Origin: a virus
Virus record (IMG/VR): IMGVR_UViG_3300045918_000389
Location: 1 to 45,929 of that record
Direction: 5' to 3' (one strand)
DNA length: 45,929 nt
Shown: positions 36,403 to 45,045 of the stretch, piece by piece
Layout: each line of letters starts with the position of its first letter
Position numbering within the stretch: position 1 is the first letter of the stretch
Notes under the pieces: generated by a model
Databases searched by the model: none
The model's input: only the letters and a program-made list of their open reading frames with translations
Told to the model about the DNA's origin: nothing
Made by a program: the position numbers and the translations under genes

Positions 36403-39400
36403 GCCAGTGCACTGCCGTGGCCAAACGACCTGAAACCGCGCTGGTGGTGAGCCCGCACCCTTTTGGCGTGCAGGGACAGGTGACGCTGGACTGTGCTGCT
36501 GCGCCGCTGCTGAGCGGTGACACGCTGGCGGTGTACCTGGCACGCCACGGGGTGGAGCCCGATGGCCAGTGGGTGGTGTGGCTGGGCGGGCTGGAGGTGC
36601 CACAAGAGCTGTGGAGCCGTGTGCGGCCCAAGCCCGGCCACCTGGTGCAGGCGCGTAAGGTTGTGCAGAACGACCTGGGAAGCCTAGTGAAGCTGGGGGC
36701 CACGATGTGGCTGGCCTATAACACCTTCGGCCTAGGTGGCATGGCGGGTGGCTCGTTTATGACGCTGTCGGGTGCTGCCGGGTATATGGCGGCAGGAGCT
36801 GCGTACTTTGGCGGCAGCATGTTGATCAACAAGCTGACGCCCAAGGCCACGGCGGCCAGCAACAACCGGGTAACGACCACCACCAACCCGAGCTATGCCC
36901 TGACAGGGGGGCGCAACACGGCGCGGCCCTATGAACCTATGGGCCTGGTGCTGGGCGAGCCGTATTGCCTGCCGGACATGGCGGCCAGTGCCTGGACGTA
37001 TTACAGCGGGGGTGAGCAGTACCTTTGGCAGTTGCTGCATGCGGGGCTGAACTGTGCGAGTGTGAACACGATTCGCATAGGGCAGACGGCGATTGGCTAC
37101 TACCAGGACGTGAGCCTGCACTACACCGGCTTTACCAGTGGCAACACGGGTTTGCCGGTGTTCAGCGCGGCGGTGGATACGGTGGCCGGGGCCTTGCTGG
37201 ATGCGCCGAGTGGCAACGGGCCGTGGGTGACGCGCACCAGCAGCGAAAACACCATTCGCCTGGCGGTGGACATTGAGGGCTTGCTCACCAGCGTGAACGC
37301 CCAAACCGGCGCTTACGAGACGACGGACGTGTTTATCGTTATTGAGTACCGATTGGTTGGGGCCATGACGTGGCTGCCGTTTGTGGGCAGCAATGCCTTT
37401 GTGACCCTGACCAACAGCGACTCGAAGCCCGTGCGTGTGAGCTATGAGCGGGATGTGGCCAGCGGCCAGTATGAGGTGCAGGCCCGCAAGAGCAACGCGA
37501 ACACCACCTCATCGAGCCAGCAGAACGCGATCACCTGGACGACGCTGCGCAGCTACCAGGAGGACACGGGCAACTACAGCGGGCAGGCACGGGTGGGGCT
37601 GAACATTCGGGCCAGCGGGCAGCTGAGCGGAACGGTGGACCAGGTGAACTGGATGTCGACCATGAAGCCTTGCCCCTACTGGAACGGCAGCGCATGGACT
37701 ACGGCTACGAACCGCAGCAACGGCCTGAGCAACCCGGGGGCGCTGATTTTGCTGCTGTGCCGGGGCATTTATGACGACGACGGCACGCTGATTGCCGGGC
37801 TGGGCTATGACGATGCGCAGATTGATGTGGAGGGGCTGAAGGCCTTTATGGTGCACTGTGCGGCGCACGGGTTCACCTTCGACTACTTTTTGCAGGAAAC
37901 GATGGCTGTAGGCGAGCTGATCGACGCGATTGCCGCTGCGGGCATGGGCGTGAAGAGCTGGCACACGGGTGCGCTGGGGGTGATTTACTTCAGCGACGAC
38001 GACCCGGTGCAGGACGTGCTGAACATGGCCACGAACAAGGCCAAGAGCTTTGCGGTGGAGTACGACACGCAGCAGACGGCTGACGAGATTGAGTACCAGT
38101 ACTTTGACCGCGACCGCGACAACACCTGGAAGAGTGTGCGGGTGCTGGCCCCCGATGTGACCACCCCGACGCTGACGAGCCGCCAGAAGTTTATGGGCGT
38201 AACCACCGAGAGCCATGCCGCCGTGCTGGCCCGGTTTGCCATGGCGCAGAACGTGTACCAGCGCAAAACGGTGCACTGCGAGCAGGACCTGCAGCACATG
38301 ACCCTGCGCCGTGGCACGGTGGTGGCGCTTAGCCATGACCTGACGCAATGGGGGTATGGCGGGAGGGTGAAGGCGGCGGTGAAGCGGGAGAACTTGCTGA
38401 AGTACTCGGAGGACATTTCTAACGCAGCCTGGACCAAGCGCAACGGCATGACGGTGGTGACCAACAGCGTTACTGCGCCCGATGGCACAACAACAGCAGA
38501 CAAAATAGTTGTTGGCTCAAGCATTGACGCCGGTGTGTCTCAGCTCGTGGCAACAACAAGCGCATTGGCTGGAAAGACATTTACGTGGTCCGTGTGGCTT
38601 TGGACAGACGCCAGTCAGTTACCCGCCACGAGTTGGAGCTTGTTTTGCTACGACTCTTCATTTCAGCAGATACACCGGCTGGATTTTGACCTCACTGCGG
38701 TAGCCACACGCTACACGTTCACGTTTACCTTTGCGGCCTATGTGACCCAATCCAGCATCGTTGCCCGCTTTGACTCGCTGGACGGCGCGGCGTCTGGCAA
38801 GTACTTTTACGCCTGGGGTGCCCAGCTAGAGCAAAGCAGCGCAGCAACCGACTACATCCCCACCACCACCAGCGCCGCCAACGTGGTGACCCTGACCCTG
38901 GACGACCTGGTGCCCGCCACGTCGCCCACTGGGTCCACCAGCCGGTATATCGGCTTGCGCCTGCCGGGGGAGAGCCAGTACCGGGTGTTTGCGGTGGCGA
39001 CTTTTACCGGCAGCAGCCGCACGCTGAGCCTGGACAGCAACTGGCCGGATGGCGTGGCGCTGCCAGGCGATGCCACTGATAACCCGGCGTGGGATACGGT
39101 GTGGATTTACGACTTTAAGACCACGCCGGGGCAGAAGCTGCGGGTGTCAGAGATTGGGCCGAGCGGCAATATGGCTGGCGCCAAGATTGCGCTGGTGCCT
39201 GAGACGGATGAGTTTTGGACGTATGTGTGGGACGGCACTTACACAGCGCCGCCGAACACGAGCCTGCTGGATACGACGCTGGTGGTGCTGAGCGCGGTGG
39301 TGACGGAGAAGTTTTTGGATGTGGTTGGCGACTTTCAGCGGGAGTTGACGCTGAATTTCACGGTGCGGGGCACTTTTGTGCGGGCTGAGCTGTGGGGGAG

Positions 39401-40565
39401 CACAAGCGGCGGCGACCTTGCGTTGGTGGCTATCAGCATGGGTACACAGTTTGTGTGGGAGTCGGGCCGAGCTGATGTGTGGACGCTTGAGGTGCGGTGC
39501 TATGGCCTGGTTACCACGGCGACGCCGTACCGGTTTGTGCACGATATTGCGCTGCCGCCCGATGTGACTGGCCTTACCTACAACGACAGTACTTTGACAT
39601 GGACGGCGCTCAGCGCTGGCAACGTGTCGGGCTACAAAATCAAGTTCCATTACGGCAACAACCTTGACTGGGGCGTGGCCAACGAGCTGCACACCGGCAT
39701 CATTACCGGTAGCCCGTACAGCATGGCGGTGAAGCCGGTGGGTACGGTGACGTTGATGGTGAAGGCGGTGGAGATTCTTTTGGGCCTGGAGTCCGCCAAC
39801 ATTGCCTATGTCATCGTCAATTTGGGCGATGCTTTGGTTGCTAACGTGGTGGAGAGCAAAGACTATGCTGCGCTGGGTTTCCCTGGAACGGTCACCGGCG
39901 GCGCGGTCACAGGCGGTGTGCTGCAGGCAGATCAGCCGGACGCCTTTTACATTGCCGATGCGGCGCAGTTCTACGGGCTAGATGGCGCCGCTTTTTATTC
40001 CGACAACTACGGCGCCATGGAGTGGGTCAGTGGCGGCTTTACGCCAAGCACTGCGGCTGACGGCTCACGCATGACCGCCGCGTGGACCCTCACCGGCGAC
40101 AGCGTAGCCATTGCCTACCGCGAGACCGGCCCGGGCATTTTTTACAGCGCGGACCTTGATTCCTTCTACGGCGCCGACTCCGACACCTTTTACAGCGGCG
40201 CGGGTGACTGGGCAGCATGGCCCGGCGCCATTGATGCTGCGCAAACCGAATACCAGTGGCGCGTCAGCACCGCCGCTGGCGCCACGTCGGGCACGCTGTC
40301 CGCCTTTACAGCCAGCGTCGACGTGCCCGACCTGTCCATGCGCCTGAGCGACGTAGCAATCGCCAGCGGCGGCACCCGCCTCACTGCTGCGGCGGGCTAT
40401 TTCTCAGTGCTGCAAAACGTGCAACTAACCCTGCAGGGCGGCAGCACCGCCACCTACCTGGAAGTGACCGACAAGTCGGCCACTCTGGGCCCCCTCATCG
40501 CCGCCAAAAACGACGCTCGCACCGGCGTGGCGGCAATCGTCGACGCCTATTTACAAGGATATTAA
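36399..40565 (+). CDS. Tail tip attachment / host specificity protein (J-like) with inserted carbohydrate-binding-like domain
   Basis: This 1388-residue protein is the largest in the phage and follows the K-like gene. An N-terminal lambda-I-like segment with two Gly/Ala-rich hydrophobic stretches (about 95-150) is fused to a J-like tip body. Residues about 664-827 form an inserted module: ENLLKYSEDISNAAWTKRN, then TTTADKIVV and FYAWGAQLEQSSAATDYIP, typical of carbohydrate-binding jelly-roll domains of phage fibres. The C-terminal part has fibronectin-like strands and FYxxD repeats (FYIADAAQFYGLDGAAFY). It should bind the cell receptor. Confidence 0.87.
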   Translation: MSQCTAVAKRPETALVVSPHPFGVQGQVTLDCAAAPLLSGDTLAVYLARHGVEPDGQWVVWLGGLEVPQELWSRVRPKPGHLVQARKVVQNDLGSLVKLGATMWLAYNTFGLGGMAGGSFMTLSGAAGYMAAGAAYFGGSMLINKLTPKATAASNNRVTTTTNPSYALTGGRNTARPYEPMGLVLGEPYCLPDMAASAWTYYSGGEQYLWQLLHAGLNCASVNTIRIGQTAIGYYQDVSLHYTGFTSGNTGLPVFSAAVDTVAGALLDAPSGNGPWVTRTSSENTIRLAVDIEGLLTSVNAQTGAYETTDVFIVIEYRLVGAMTWLPFVGSNAFVTLTNSDSKPVRVSYERDVASGQYEVQARKSNANTTSSSQQNAITWTTLRSYQEDTGNYSGQARVGLNIRASGQLSGTVDQVNWMSTMKPCPYWNGSAWTTATNRSNGLSNPGALILLLCRGIYDDDGTLIAGLGYDDAQIDVEGLKAFMVHCAAHGFTFDYFLQETMAVGELIDAIAAAGMGVKSWHTGALGVIYFSDDDPVQDVLNMATNKAKSFAVEYDTQQTADEIEYQYFDRDRDNTWKSVRVLAPDVTTPTLTSRQKFMGVTTESHAAVLARFAMAQNVYQRKTVHCEQDLQHMTLRRGTVVALSHDLTQWGYGGRVKAAVKRENLLKYSEDISNAAWTKRNGMTVVTNSVTAPDGTTTADKIVVGSSIDAGVSQLVATTSALAGKTFTWSVWLWTDASQLPATSWSLFCYDSSFQQIHRLDFDLTAVATRYTFTFTFAAYVTQSSIVARFDSLDGAASGKYFYAWGAQLEQSSAATDYIPTTTSAANVVTLTLDDLVPATSPTGSTSRYIGLRLPGESQYRVFAVATFTGSSRTLSLDSNWPDGVALPGDATDNPAWDTVWIYDFKTTPGQKLRVSEIGPSGNMAGAKIALVPETDEFWTYVWDGTYTAPPNTSLLDTTLVVLSAVVTEKFLDVVGDFQRELTLNFTVRGTFVRAELWGSTSGGDLALVAISMGTQFVWESGRADVWTLEVRCYGLVTTATPYRFVHDIALPPDVTGLTYNDSTLTWTALSAGNVSGYKIKFHYGNNLDWGVANELHTGIITGSPYSMAVKPVGTVTLMVKAVEILLGLESANIAYVIVNLGDALVANVVESKDYAALGFPGTVTGGAVTGGVLQADQPDAFYIADAAQFYGLDGAAFYSDNYGAMEWVSGGFTPSTAADGSRMTAAWTLTGDSVAIAYRETGPGIFYSADLDSFYGADSDTFYSGAGDWAAWPGAIDAAQTEYQWRVSTAAGATSGTLSAFTASVDVPDLSMRLSDVAIASGGTRLTAAAGYFSVLQNVQLTLQGGSTATYLEVTDKSATLGPLIAAKNDARTGVAAIVDAYLQGY

Positions 40566-40567
40566 TC

Positions 40568-41659
40568 ATGGCAACCTTACCCGACCGCAGCGTCCTTGAC
40601 GGCTCCGGCACACCAACCACCAGCGCCATGAAAACGGCGATGGGCAGCCTGCGGGATTTCCTTGCAGGGCTGCTTGGCACCGACGGCACGCCTGCCACGG
40701 CGCGCACTACGCTGGGGGTTGCTGAAATCGGCTCATTTGGTAATCGAATAAAAAACGGCAACAAGTTAATTGCCCAACGCGCCACGTCTGCCACGGTGGT
40801 GGCGGGGATGGGTGTTCCAACTGCCTCTGCTGGGTACTACACCACAGATCGCTTTTACGCCTACAGCGTGGGCGCTAACGTCGCACTGGCACAGGTTTCT
40901 GGTAGCAATGCCACCCACAAGCGAGACCAATTTACCGGTGCTGCGTCAGTCACGGCTATTGGGCATGGGACACGCTTGGAAGCATCTGAGACAGCGCACA
41001 TGGCGGGGCGGGATTGCACCTACTCGGTCGAGCTTTCGAACTCTCTGTTGACGGCTGTGACCTGGACGGCTTACTACGCCAAAACCGAAAACACATTTGG
41101 CACTGTCGGCATACCTACGCGCACTCAGATTGCCACCGGCACATTCACGGTTAACTCAAGCTTGACAAAGTACAGCGCGCCAATTTCGTTGCCTTCTGCC
41201 GCAACTACTGGCATAGAAATTGTGCTGACGGTGGGCGCTCAAAGCTCGGGAACATGGACTATCGGGGACGAAGATTTCAGGGTTGGCGCTGTGTCTCCAA
41301 CCTACTTTGAAGTGCCCGATGCTGCTCAAGAACTGATCCGTTGCGCGCGGCATTATCGATACACCTTCACGTCCGGACGAGTTACATCCAATTTGCAGGG
41401 TGTCGCTACAAGCATTGACGCTTCTGGAATGTTTGCCGCTCCTGTTTTGGGGGTTTATGCGGGAGGTACCAGCAGAACCACCGCTGACTCCATCCGCAAC
41501 AGTGTTTCATCCGGCGTTTCATCTAGGGCAAACACTTTGCTTTATTTGGGTAATCAATTAGGTATTGCTTTGATTTATACGGTTTCCGGCTGGACTCCTG
41601 CGCTGGTAAACAACGACACCTATGACTTCGGTGTTGAACTTATTTCGGAGATTCCATGA
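40568..41659 (+). CDS. Tail fibre protein
   Basis: The 363-residue product has a short conserved N-terminus (LDGSGTPTTSAMKTAMGSLR) that may dock onto the tail tip. The rest is Ser/Thr/Gly-rich beta structure ending in VNNDTYDFGVELISEIP. Base composition is less GC-rich than the tail operon around it, as expected of a recently exchanged receptor-binding gene. It is followed by a chaperone-like gene, standard for tail fibres. Confidence 0.8.
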   Translation: MATLPDRSVLDGSGTPTTSAMKTAMGSLRDFLAGLLGTDGTPATARTTLGVAEIGSFGNRIKNGNKLIAQRATSATVVAGMGVPTASAGYYTTDRFYAYSVGANVALAQVSGSNATHKRDQFTGAASVTAIGHGTRLEASETAHMAGRDCTYSVELSNSLLTAVTWTAYYAKTENTFGTVGIPTRTQIATGTFTVNSSLTKYSAPISLPSAATTGIEIVLTVGAQSSGTWTIGDEDFRVGAVSPTYFEVPDAAQELIRCARHYRYTFTSGRVTSNLQGVATSIDASGMFAAPVLGVYAGGTSRTTADSIRNSVSSGVSSRANTLLYLGNQLGIALIYTVSGWTPALVNNDTYDFGVELISEIP

Positions 41660-42027
41660 GTTACAAACTTGCAATAGATGGCGTCATTGACACAGCTCAA
41701 GACATTTTTCTTAACAAAGACAGTTCTTTATACAAGGACTATCTTGCTTGGATTGACGCTGGCAACACACCAGAAGCCGCTGACGTAGCACCTGAACCTT
41801 CTGCCCTCGATCAAATCCGCGCCCTGGAAGCGCAGCATGCCGACGCCCAAGCCCGCATGACCCGAAAGACCACTCTGGCGAGCGATCTCGATAGAGCTTG
41901 CGCTGCGCCCGACGCTGCGGGTATGAGCCGGGCGGAGGTGCATGAGCAGTTGATGGAAACGGACCCGGGCTACGCCGCGCTGTACACGCTGGAGCAGCTG
42001 GTGGCCGATCTGCGGGAGCAGATGTGA
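41656..42027 (+). CDS. Tail fibre assembly-like protein
   Basis: The 123-residue product is coupled to the fibre gene by ATGA. An N-terminal alpha/beta segment is followed by coiled-coil-like helices (ALDQIRALEAQHADAQARM, EQLVADLREQ). The context matches tail fibre chaperones; no exact family was recognised. It is the last gene of the late operon and faces a leftward gene 45 bp away. Confidence 0.62.
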   Translation: MSYKLAIDGVIDTAQDIFLNKDSSLYKDYLAWIDAGNTPEAADVAPEPSALDQIRALEAQHADAQARMTRKTTLASDLDRACAAPDAAGMSRAEVHEQLMETDPGYAALYTLEQLVADLREQM

Positions 42028-42072
42028 GTGACTTGCTCCGCACCCAGCGGCAAGCGCGTGGAGTTGTAGCGG

Positions 42073-42405
42073 TTACTTGAAGAGCGATAGCAGCGCGAGC
42101 TGCTTTTCGGCGGGTAGACGCCGGAAGACGTCGAGCATGGCTCGGTCGTGGTCTGTGAGGACCGTGGCCGGGCCTTTTTCGTTTGTGGTGTGCGCTGTGG
42201 CGGTGTGGTTGGTGGGGTAGGGGGCGCCGGGTGCAATGCCTGGTTGGCCTTGGTGGCCTGGTGTGGGGGTGAGGCTTTCACGCAGGCGCAGAACGATTTC
42301 CCCGGTGAGGGTGCGGCCGTGGCCTTTGGCTGTGCGTAGTAGGTCGGCTTTGAGCGCGTTTTCCATGCGCACCAAGACGGGGGAATGGGTGTCTTTAGAG
42401 GTCAT
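42073..42405 (-). CDS. Arc-family ribbon-helix-helix repressor
   Basis: The 110-residue leftward product has an N-terminal ribbon-helix-helix (VLVRMENALKADLLRTAKGHGRTLTGEIVLRLRE) of the Arc/MetJ type. The middle is Pro/Thr-rich and probably disordered, and a C-terminal helix (RLPAEKQLALLSLF) may mediate oligomerisation. It faces the early operon across two perfect operators. It likely represses the early promoter and its own. Confidence 0.78.
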   Translation of the reverse strand: MTSKDTHSPVLVRMENALKADLLRTAKGHGRTLTGEIVLRLRESLTPTPGHQGQPGIAPGAPYPTNHTATAHTTNEKGPATVLTDHDRAMLDVFRRLPAEKQLALLSLFK

Positions 42406-42414
42406 GGCTCGAAA

Positions 42415-42456
42415 TGCAATAGAAATATTGCAAAAAAGGCTTGCAATCTATTGCAA
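42415..42456. promoter_or_regulatory. Two adjacent perfect operators
   Basis: TGCAATA-GAAA-TATTGCA (42415-42432) and TTGCAAT-CT-ATTGCAA (42441-42456) share the half-site TTGCAATA. Centres are 25 bp apart. They lie between the divergent Arc-family gene and the early operon, so they are the likely binding sites of one of the ribbon-helix-helix proteins. Confidence 0.75.
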
Positions 42457-42478
42457 AGGCCTTGGAAATTGATATAGT
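42451..42478 (+). promoter_or_regulatory. Early rightward promoter
   Basis: TTGCAA (42451-42456) and TATAGT (42473-42478), 16-bp spacer. The -35 is inside the second operator, so a bound repressor would block it. It would drive the whole operon to 8534 across the junction. Confidence 0.6.
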
Positions 42479-42514
42479 CCATATGACTTTCTCATAAATT
42501 TATATAGATTTTCT

Positions 42515-42685
42515 ATGGCAAAACCCCCGACAAAAAACATTCTAGTCAGTGTGCCCGTTCCGCTGTTGAAAAAGTTGGACACGAGCGCCCGCAAGCAAAT
42601 GCGCAGCCGCACCAAGGAGGTGTGTTTGCGGCTTGAGTTGAGCCTGAAGGCACAGAAGACGGTTAGCGCCGAGGTGTCAGCTTGA
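42515..42685 (+). CDS. Arc-like ribbon-helix-helix protein, 56 aa
   Basis: The 56-residue product (TKNILVSVPVPLLKKLDTSA, then SRTKEVCLRLELSLKAQ) has the strand-helix-helix order of Arc-like DNA-binding proteins and is of minimal size. It is the first rightward gene after the operator region and overlaps the next by TTGA. It probably competes with or helps the leftward Arc-family repressor in an early switch. Confidence 0.72.
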   Translation: MAKPPTKNILVSVPVPLLKKLDTSARKQMRSRTKEVCLRLELSLKAQKTVSAEVSA

Positions 42686-42936
42686 GCGCCGGTTTGTCTG
42701 TGCAGATGTTGGACCGCCGCCAGTTCAACGGGGCCAAGGCCTTGCACCCAGGCGGGCGCACCGTGTTGTGTGTGCGCTTGCCGCCAGAGCTGCTGGAAAA
42801 GATTGATGCCGCCGCACAGGCCGGGTACCGAAGCCGCAATGCTGAGATTCAGCGCCGGTTGGAGTTGTCTGTTGAAAACGAGTCGATTGACGAGCATGGC
42901 GTGATCGTTGCCCATGGCCCGCAATCGATCAAGTGA
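42682..42936 (+). CDS. Arc-like ribbon-helix-helix protein, 84 aa
   Basis: The 84-residue product contains RTVLCVRLPPELLEKIDAAAQ and RSRNAEIQRRLELSV, a clear ribbon-helix-helix. TTG 42682 overlaps the previous stop; ATG 42706 is an alternative start. Three Arc-like genes around one operator pair suggest paralogous regulation. Confidence 0.72.
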   Translation: MSAGLSVQMLDRRQFNGAKALHPGGRTVLCVRLPPELLEKIDAAAQAGYRSRNAEIQRRLELSVENESIDEHGVIVAHGPQSIK

Positions 42937-42957
42937 CTTCAGGGAGAGGACTTACCC

Positions 42958-43431
42958 ATGAAACACAAACACGTACCACTTGGCCACCCGGCTGACCCGT
43001 TTGAGGCGTTCCGGCAGCTGGTTTATGGCTTTGGTGTGCCGGAGTTGGCCAAGTTGATGGTCATGAAGCCGGGCACGCTCTACAACAAGGCGGACGCAGA
43101 CGAGGACACGCACCACCAGCCGACCTTGCGCGATGTGGTGCTGGCGACCCGCCTGAGTGGCGATATGCGGGTGCTGGATTCCCTGGATGAGGGTTTTGGC
43201 AGGGCTGCGTTTGATGTAGCGCACCTGGCCGATGTGAGCGATGAGGCGCTGCTGGACTTGCTGGCCAAGCTGGGCCGTGAGAGCGGCGAGTTTCACGCCG
43301 AGCTGCAGATGGCGCTGAGTAACCGCGCCTTTACCACCAAGAACATGGGGCGCATTCGGGCTGAGGCCTTCGACATGGTTTCGGCCCTGATGACGCTGGT
43401 GGCCCGCTTGGAGGGCCTGGTGGATGACTAG
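42958..43431 (+). CDS. CII-like phage regulatory protein
   Basis: The 157-residue product (DPFEAFRQLVYGFGVPELAKLMVMKPGTLYNKADAD) matches the phage regulatory protein CII family (PF06892) known from P2-like and related phages. These bind DNA through a helix-turn-helix and steer lysogeny. The start follows GGGAGAGG. It overlaps the downstream ATG at 43424. Confidence 0.8.
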   Translation: MKHKHVPLGHPADPFEAFRQLVYGFGVPELAKLMVMKPGTLYNKADADEDTHHQPTLRDVVLATRLSGDMRVLDSLDEGFGRAAFDVAHLADVSDEALLDLLAKLGRESGEFHAELQMALSNRAFTTKNMGRIRAEAFDMVSALMTLVARLEGLVDD

Positions 43432-43768
43432 GCCTGTGGCGCATGCCATTCCTCCCGGTTTTGAAGTGGACGCCGCACGGGGCCTGTTGGGCCTGTTCGG
43501 TGCCGAGATTGCCATTGCCCTGAAAGCGAGGTGCCTTGATGCCAACAAAACAGTTTTGCCAGCCACGGCAGTTGCCGCTGGATGCGGCGATGGAGGAGGA
43601 GCTGGTGCTGCGCCAGGCCCGGGTGATGTTTACCAGCTCAAAGCTGTTGAGCGGGCGGTATGCGTCGTTCGAGAAGGCGATGGCGGACCCGGTGCAGGGC
43701 AGGTGTTTGCGTTTGTGCGCAACCCAGCTGCTGCGGCTGGGCAAAAGAACACGGGGCTGATTGCGTGA
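43424..43768 (+). CDS. Possible overlapping small ORF
   Basis: ATG 43424 overlaps the CII-like stop and the first 35 residues look protein-like (AIPPGFEVDAARGLLGLFGAEIAIALKARCL). The rest runs Gly/Ala-rich through the whole of the 43539 gene in another frame, which is unlikely. A frameshift or a shortened gene ending near 43540 may be the true situation. No family. Confidence 0.3.
   Translation: MTRPVAHAIPPGFEVDAARGLLGLFGAEIAIALKARCLDANKTVLPATAVAAGCGDGGGAGAAPGPGDVYQLKAVERAVCVVREGDGGPGAGQVFAFVRNPAAAAGQKNTGLIA
43539..43760 (+). CDS. Small conserved phage protein
   Basis: The 73-residue product (LPLDAAMEEELVLRQARVMF, then SFEKAMADPVQGRCLRLCAT) has a pattern seen in small early proteins of betaproteobacterial prophages. 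ATG 43539 has GAGG upstream. No function known. Confidence 0.6.
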   Translation: MPTKQFCQPRQLPLDAAMEEELVLRQARVMFTSSKLLSGRYASFEKAMADPVQGRCLRLCATQLLRLGKRTRG

Positions 43769-43867
43769 CGGAGATTGCGCGTTGGCTGTGTGCGGGGGCG
43801 TTGGCCTGGGCCACGGGGTGGCTTGGGTTGGCGCTGGATTGTGGTTTGCAAAACATGGGACACGACT

Positions 43868-44554
43868 ATGAGCTTGAACAAGCGGTATTTGACGGAGGAG
43901 GAGCAGCGCCGGCTGCTGCAGGTGGCCAAGGGGCAGACGGCGATGCTGGCGCAGCGGGACTATGCCTGGATGCGCCTGCTGATCGAGACGGGGATGCGGG
44001 TGAACGAACTTGCGACGCTGAAGTACCGGCAGGCGACTTTGGCGCTGGCCACGGGCTGGCTGGTGGTTAATAAGGAGCAGCGCAAGGGTAAGCGCCGGGG
44101 GCATGAGTACTTGGTGACTGAGCCGGTGCGCCAGTGTCTGGTGAAGCTGATGGAGCTGCAGGAGGAGTTGCGCCCTATGGGGTGCAGTGCCGACGGCTTG
44201 CCGCCGTTGCTGTGGGGGCGCTGCGGGATGGTGGGTGGCAAGTGGCTGTGTGAGCACATGAGTGTGCGCAGCTTTCAGGCCCGCATGAAGCACTGGGCTT
44301 ACCTGGCTGGCCTGCCGGATGGGGTGAGCCCGCATTGGCTGCGGCACACCCGGGGGGTGAACATCATTCAGCGTAGCCGGGGCAAGAACCCGCTAAAGGT
44401 GGCCCAGTTGGCGCTGGGGCATGCGTCGATTGCCAGCACCGGCATTTACACCCAAATGAGCCGCCAGGCGTATGAGCAGGAGCTGCATGGCGTGGCGGGT
44501 ACCCGGATGCGCAAGGCGGATGCCCGGGCTGTGGGGAAGGCGGGTGTGCTGTGA
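43868..44554 (+). CDS. Tyrosine recombinase, catalytic domain only
   Basis: The 228-residue protein has the full catalytic set: Arg44 (GMRVNELATL), His156-x-x-Arg159 (HWLRHTR), His185 (LGHAS) and Tyr194 nine residues later. It lacks most of the N-terminal core-binding domain, with only about 30 residues before the catalytic core, unlike the 341-residue enzyme at 9069. Such short enzymes can resolve multimers or act in integrated-element control. Start ATG 43868 lacks a good ribosome-binding site; the next gene overlaps it by GTGA. Confidence 0.85.
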   Translation: MSLNKRYLTEEEQRRLLQVAKGQTAMLAQRDYAWMRLLIETGMRVNELATLKYRQATLALATGWLVVNKEQRKGKRRGHEYLVTEPVRQCLVKLMELQEELRPMGCSADGLPPLLWGRCGMVGGKWLCEHMSVRSFQARMKHWAYLAGLPDGVSPHWLRHTRGVNIIQRSRGKNPLKVAQLALGHASIASTGIYTQMSRQAYEQELHGVAGTRMRKADARAVGKAGVL

Positions 44555-44592
44555 ACTTAGTTAAGTTGTGTGATGTGAACTTAGTTCAGTTG
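44551..44592 (+). repeat. 24-bp tandem duplication at a start codon
   Basis: GTGAACTTAGTTAAGTTG (44551-44568) is repeated 24 bases on as 44575-44592 with one change (A to C). The second unit also starts with GTG. AACTTA-GT-TAAGTT within unit 1 is a perfect palindrome, so the repeat may also be an operator. Confidence 0.75.
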
Positions 44593-45045
44593 AAACGCGC
44601 GGAGGATGCCGCTGAATTGGCCCTCTCCGTGGAGGAGGTGTTTGACCTTGGAAATGCGTGGGCCGTGGGCTTTTTTAACAACAAGTTTCCGGACCTGATA
44701 TTCGAAGCGGAAATGTGCCAACCGAAGGATGAAAGCATTTCCCGCCTGTTGAATCTGTCGAACGATAAAGACAACGAGACTTCTTTTGAACTTGGCCTTT
44801 CGTTGAGTCGCAATGGCTTTATGGGCCTGCTTATGAAAGCGTCCATCGCGATGCGGAGTTGGGATGACGAATCAACATTCCATACCAACGGCCATTTCCA
44901 CTGTTTTGTTGTGTACGGGGATACCTACGAAGCCGCTTGGGAACGCGCTGTTGTCGTTGCTGAGGGCTTGCATGCCAAATCCTTGAGCCGCTTTAAACGC
45001 CGCCGCCGTCGGGCCTTGGCTAAGTCGAAGGAGGTGGCGCTGTGA
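44551..45045 (+). CDS. Hypothetical protein with duplicated start region
   Basis: GTG 44551 overlaps the recombinase stop. The 164-residue product begins with a repeated MNLVKLCD / VNLVQLKR and has a strongly basic tail (SRFKRRRRRALAKSKEVAL). Middle is alpha/beta. Composition is less GC-rich than neighbours in the middle part, suggesting separate acquisition. Function unknown. Confidence 0.6.
   Translation: MNLVKLCDVNLVQLKRAEDAAELALSVEEVFDLGNAWAVGFFNNKFPDLIFEAEMCQPKDESISRLLNLSNDKDNETSFELGLSLSRNGFMGLLMKASIAMRSWDDESTFHTNGHFHCFVVYGDTYEAAWERAVVVAEGLHAKSLSRFKRRRRRALAKSKEVAL

Noticed and set aside
15803-42027. Diversity-generating retroelement for the tail fibre
   Set aside because: No reverse transcriptase gene and no template/variable repeat pair were seen near the tip or fibre genes.
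43765-44070. Rightward frame from GTG 43765 (about 101 codons) with a hydrophobic N-terminus
   Set aside because: It overlaps the well-supported recombinase by about 200 bp and turns Gly/Ala/Asp-rich there; at most a short peptide in the 107-bp gap before 43868 could be real.
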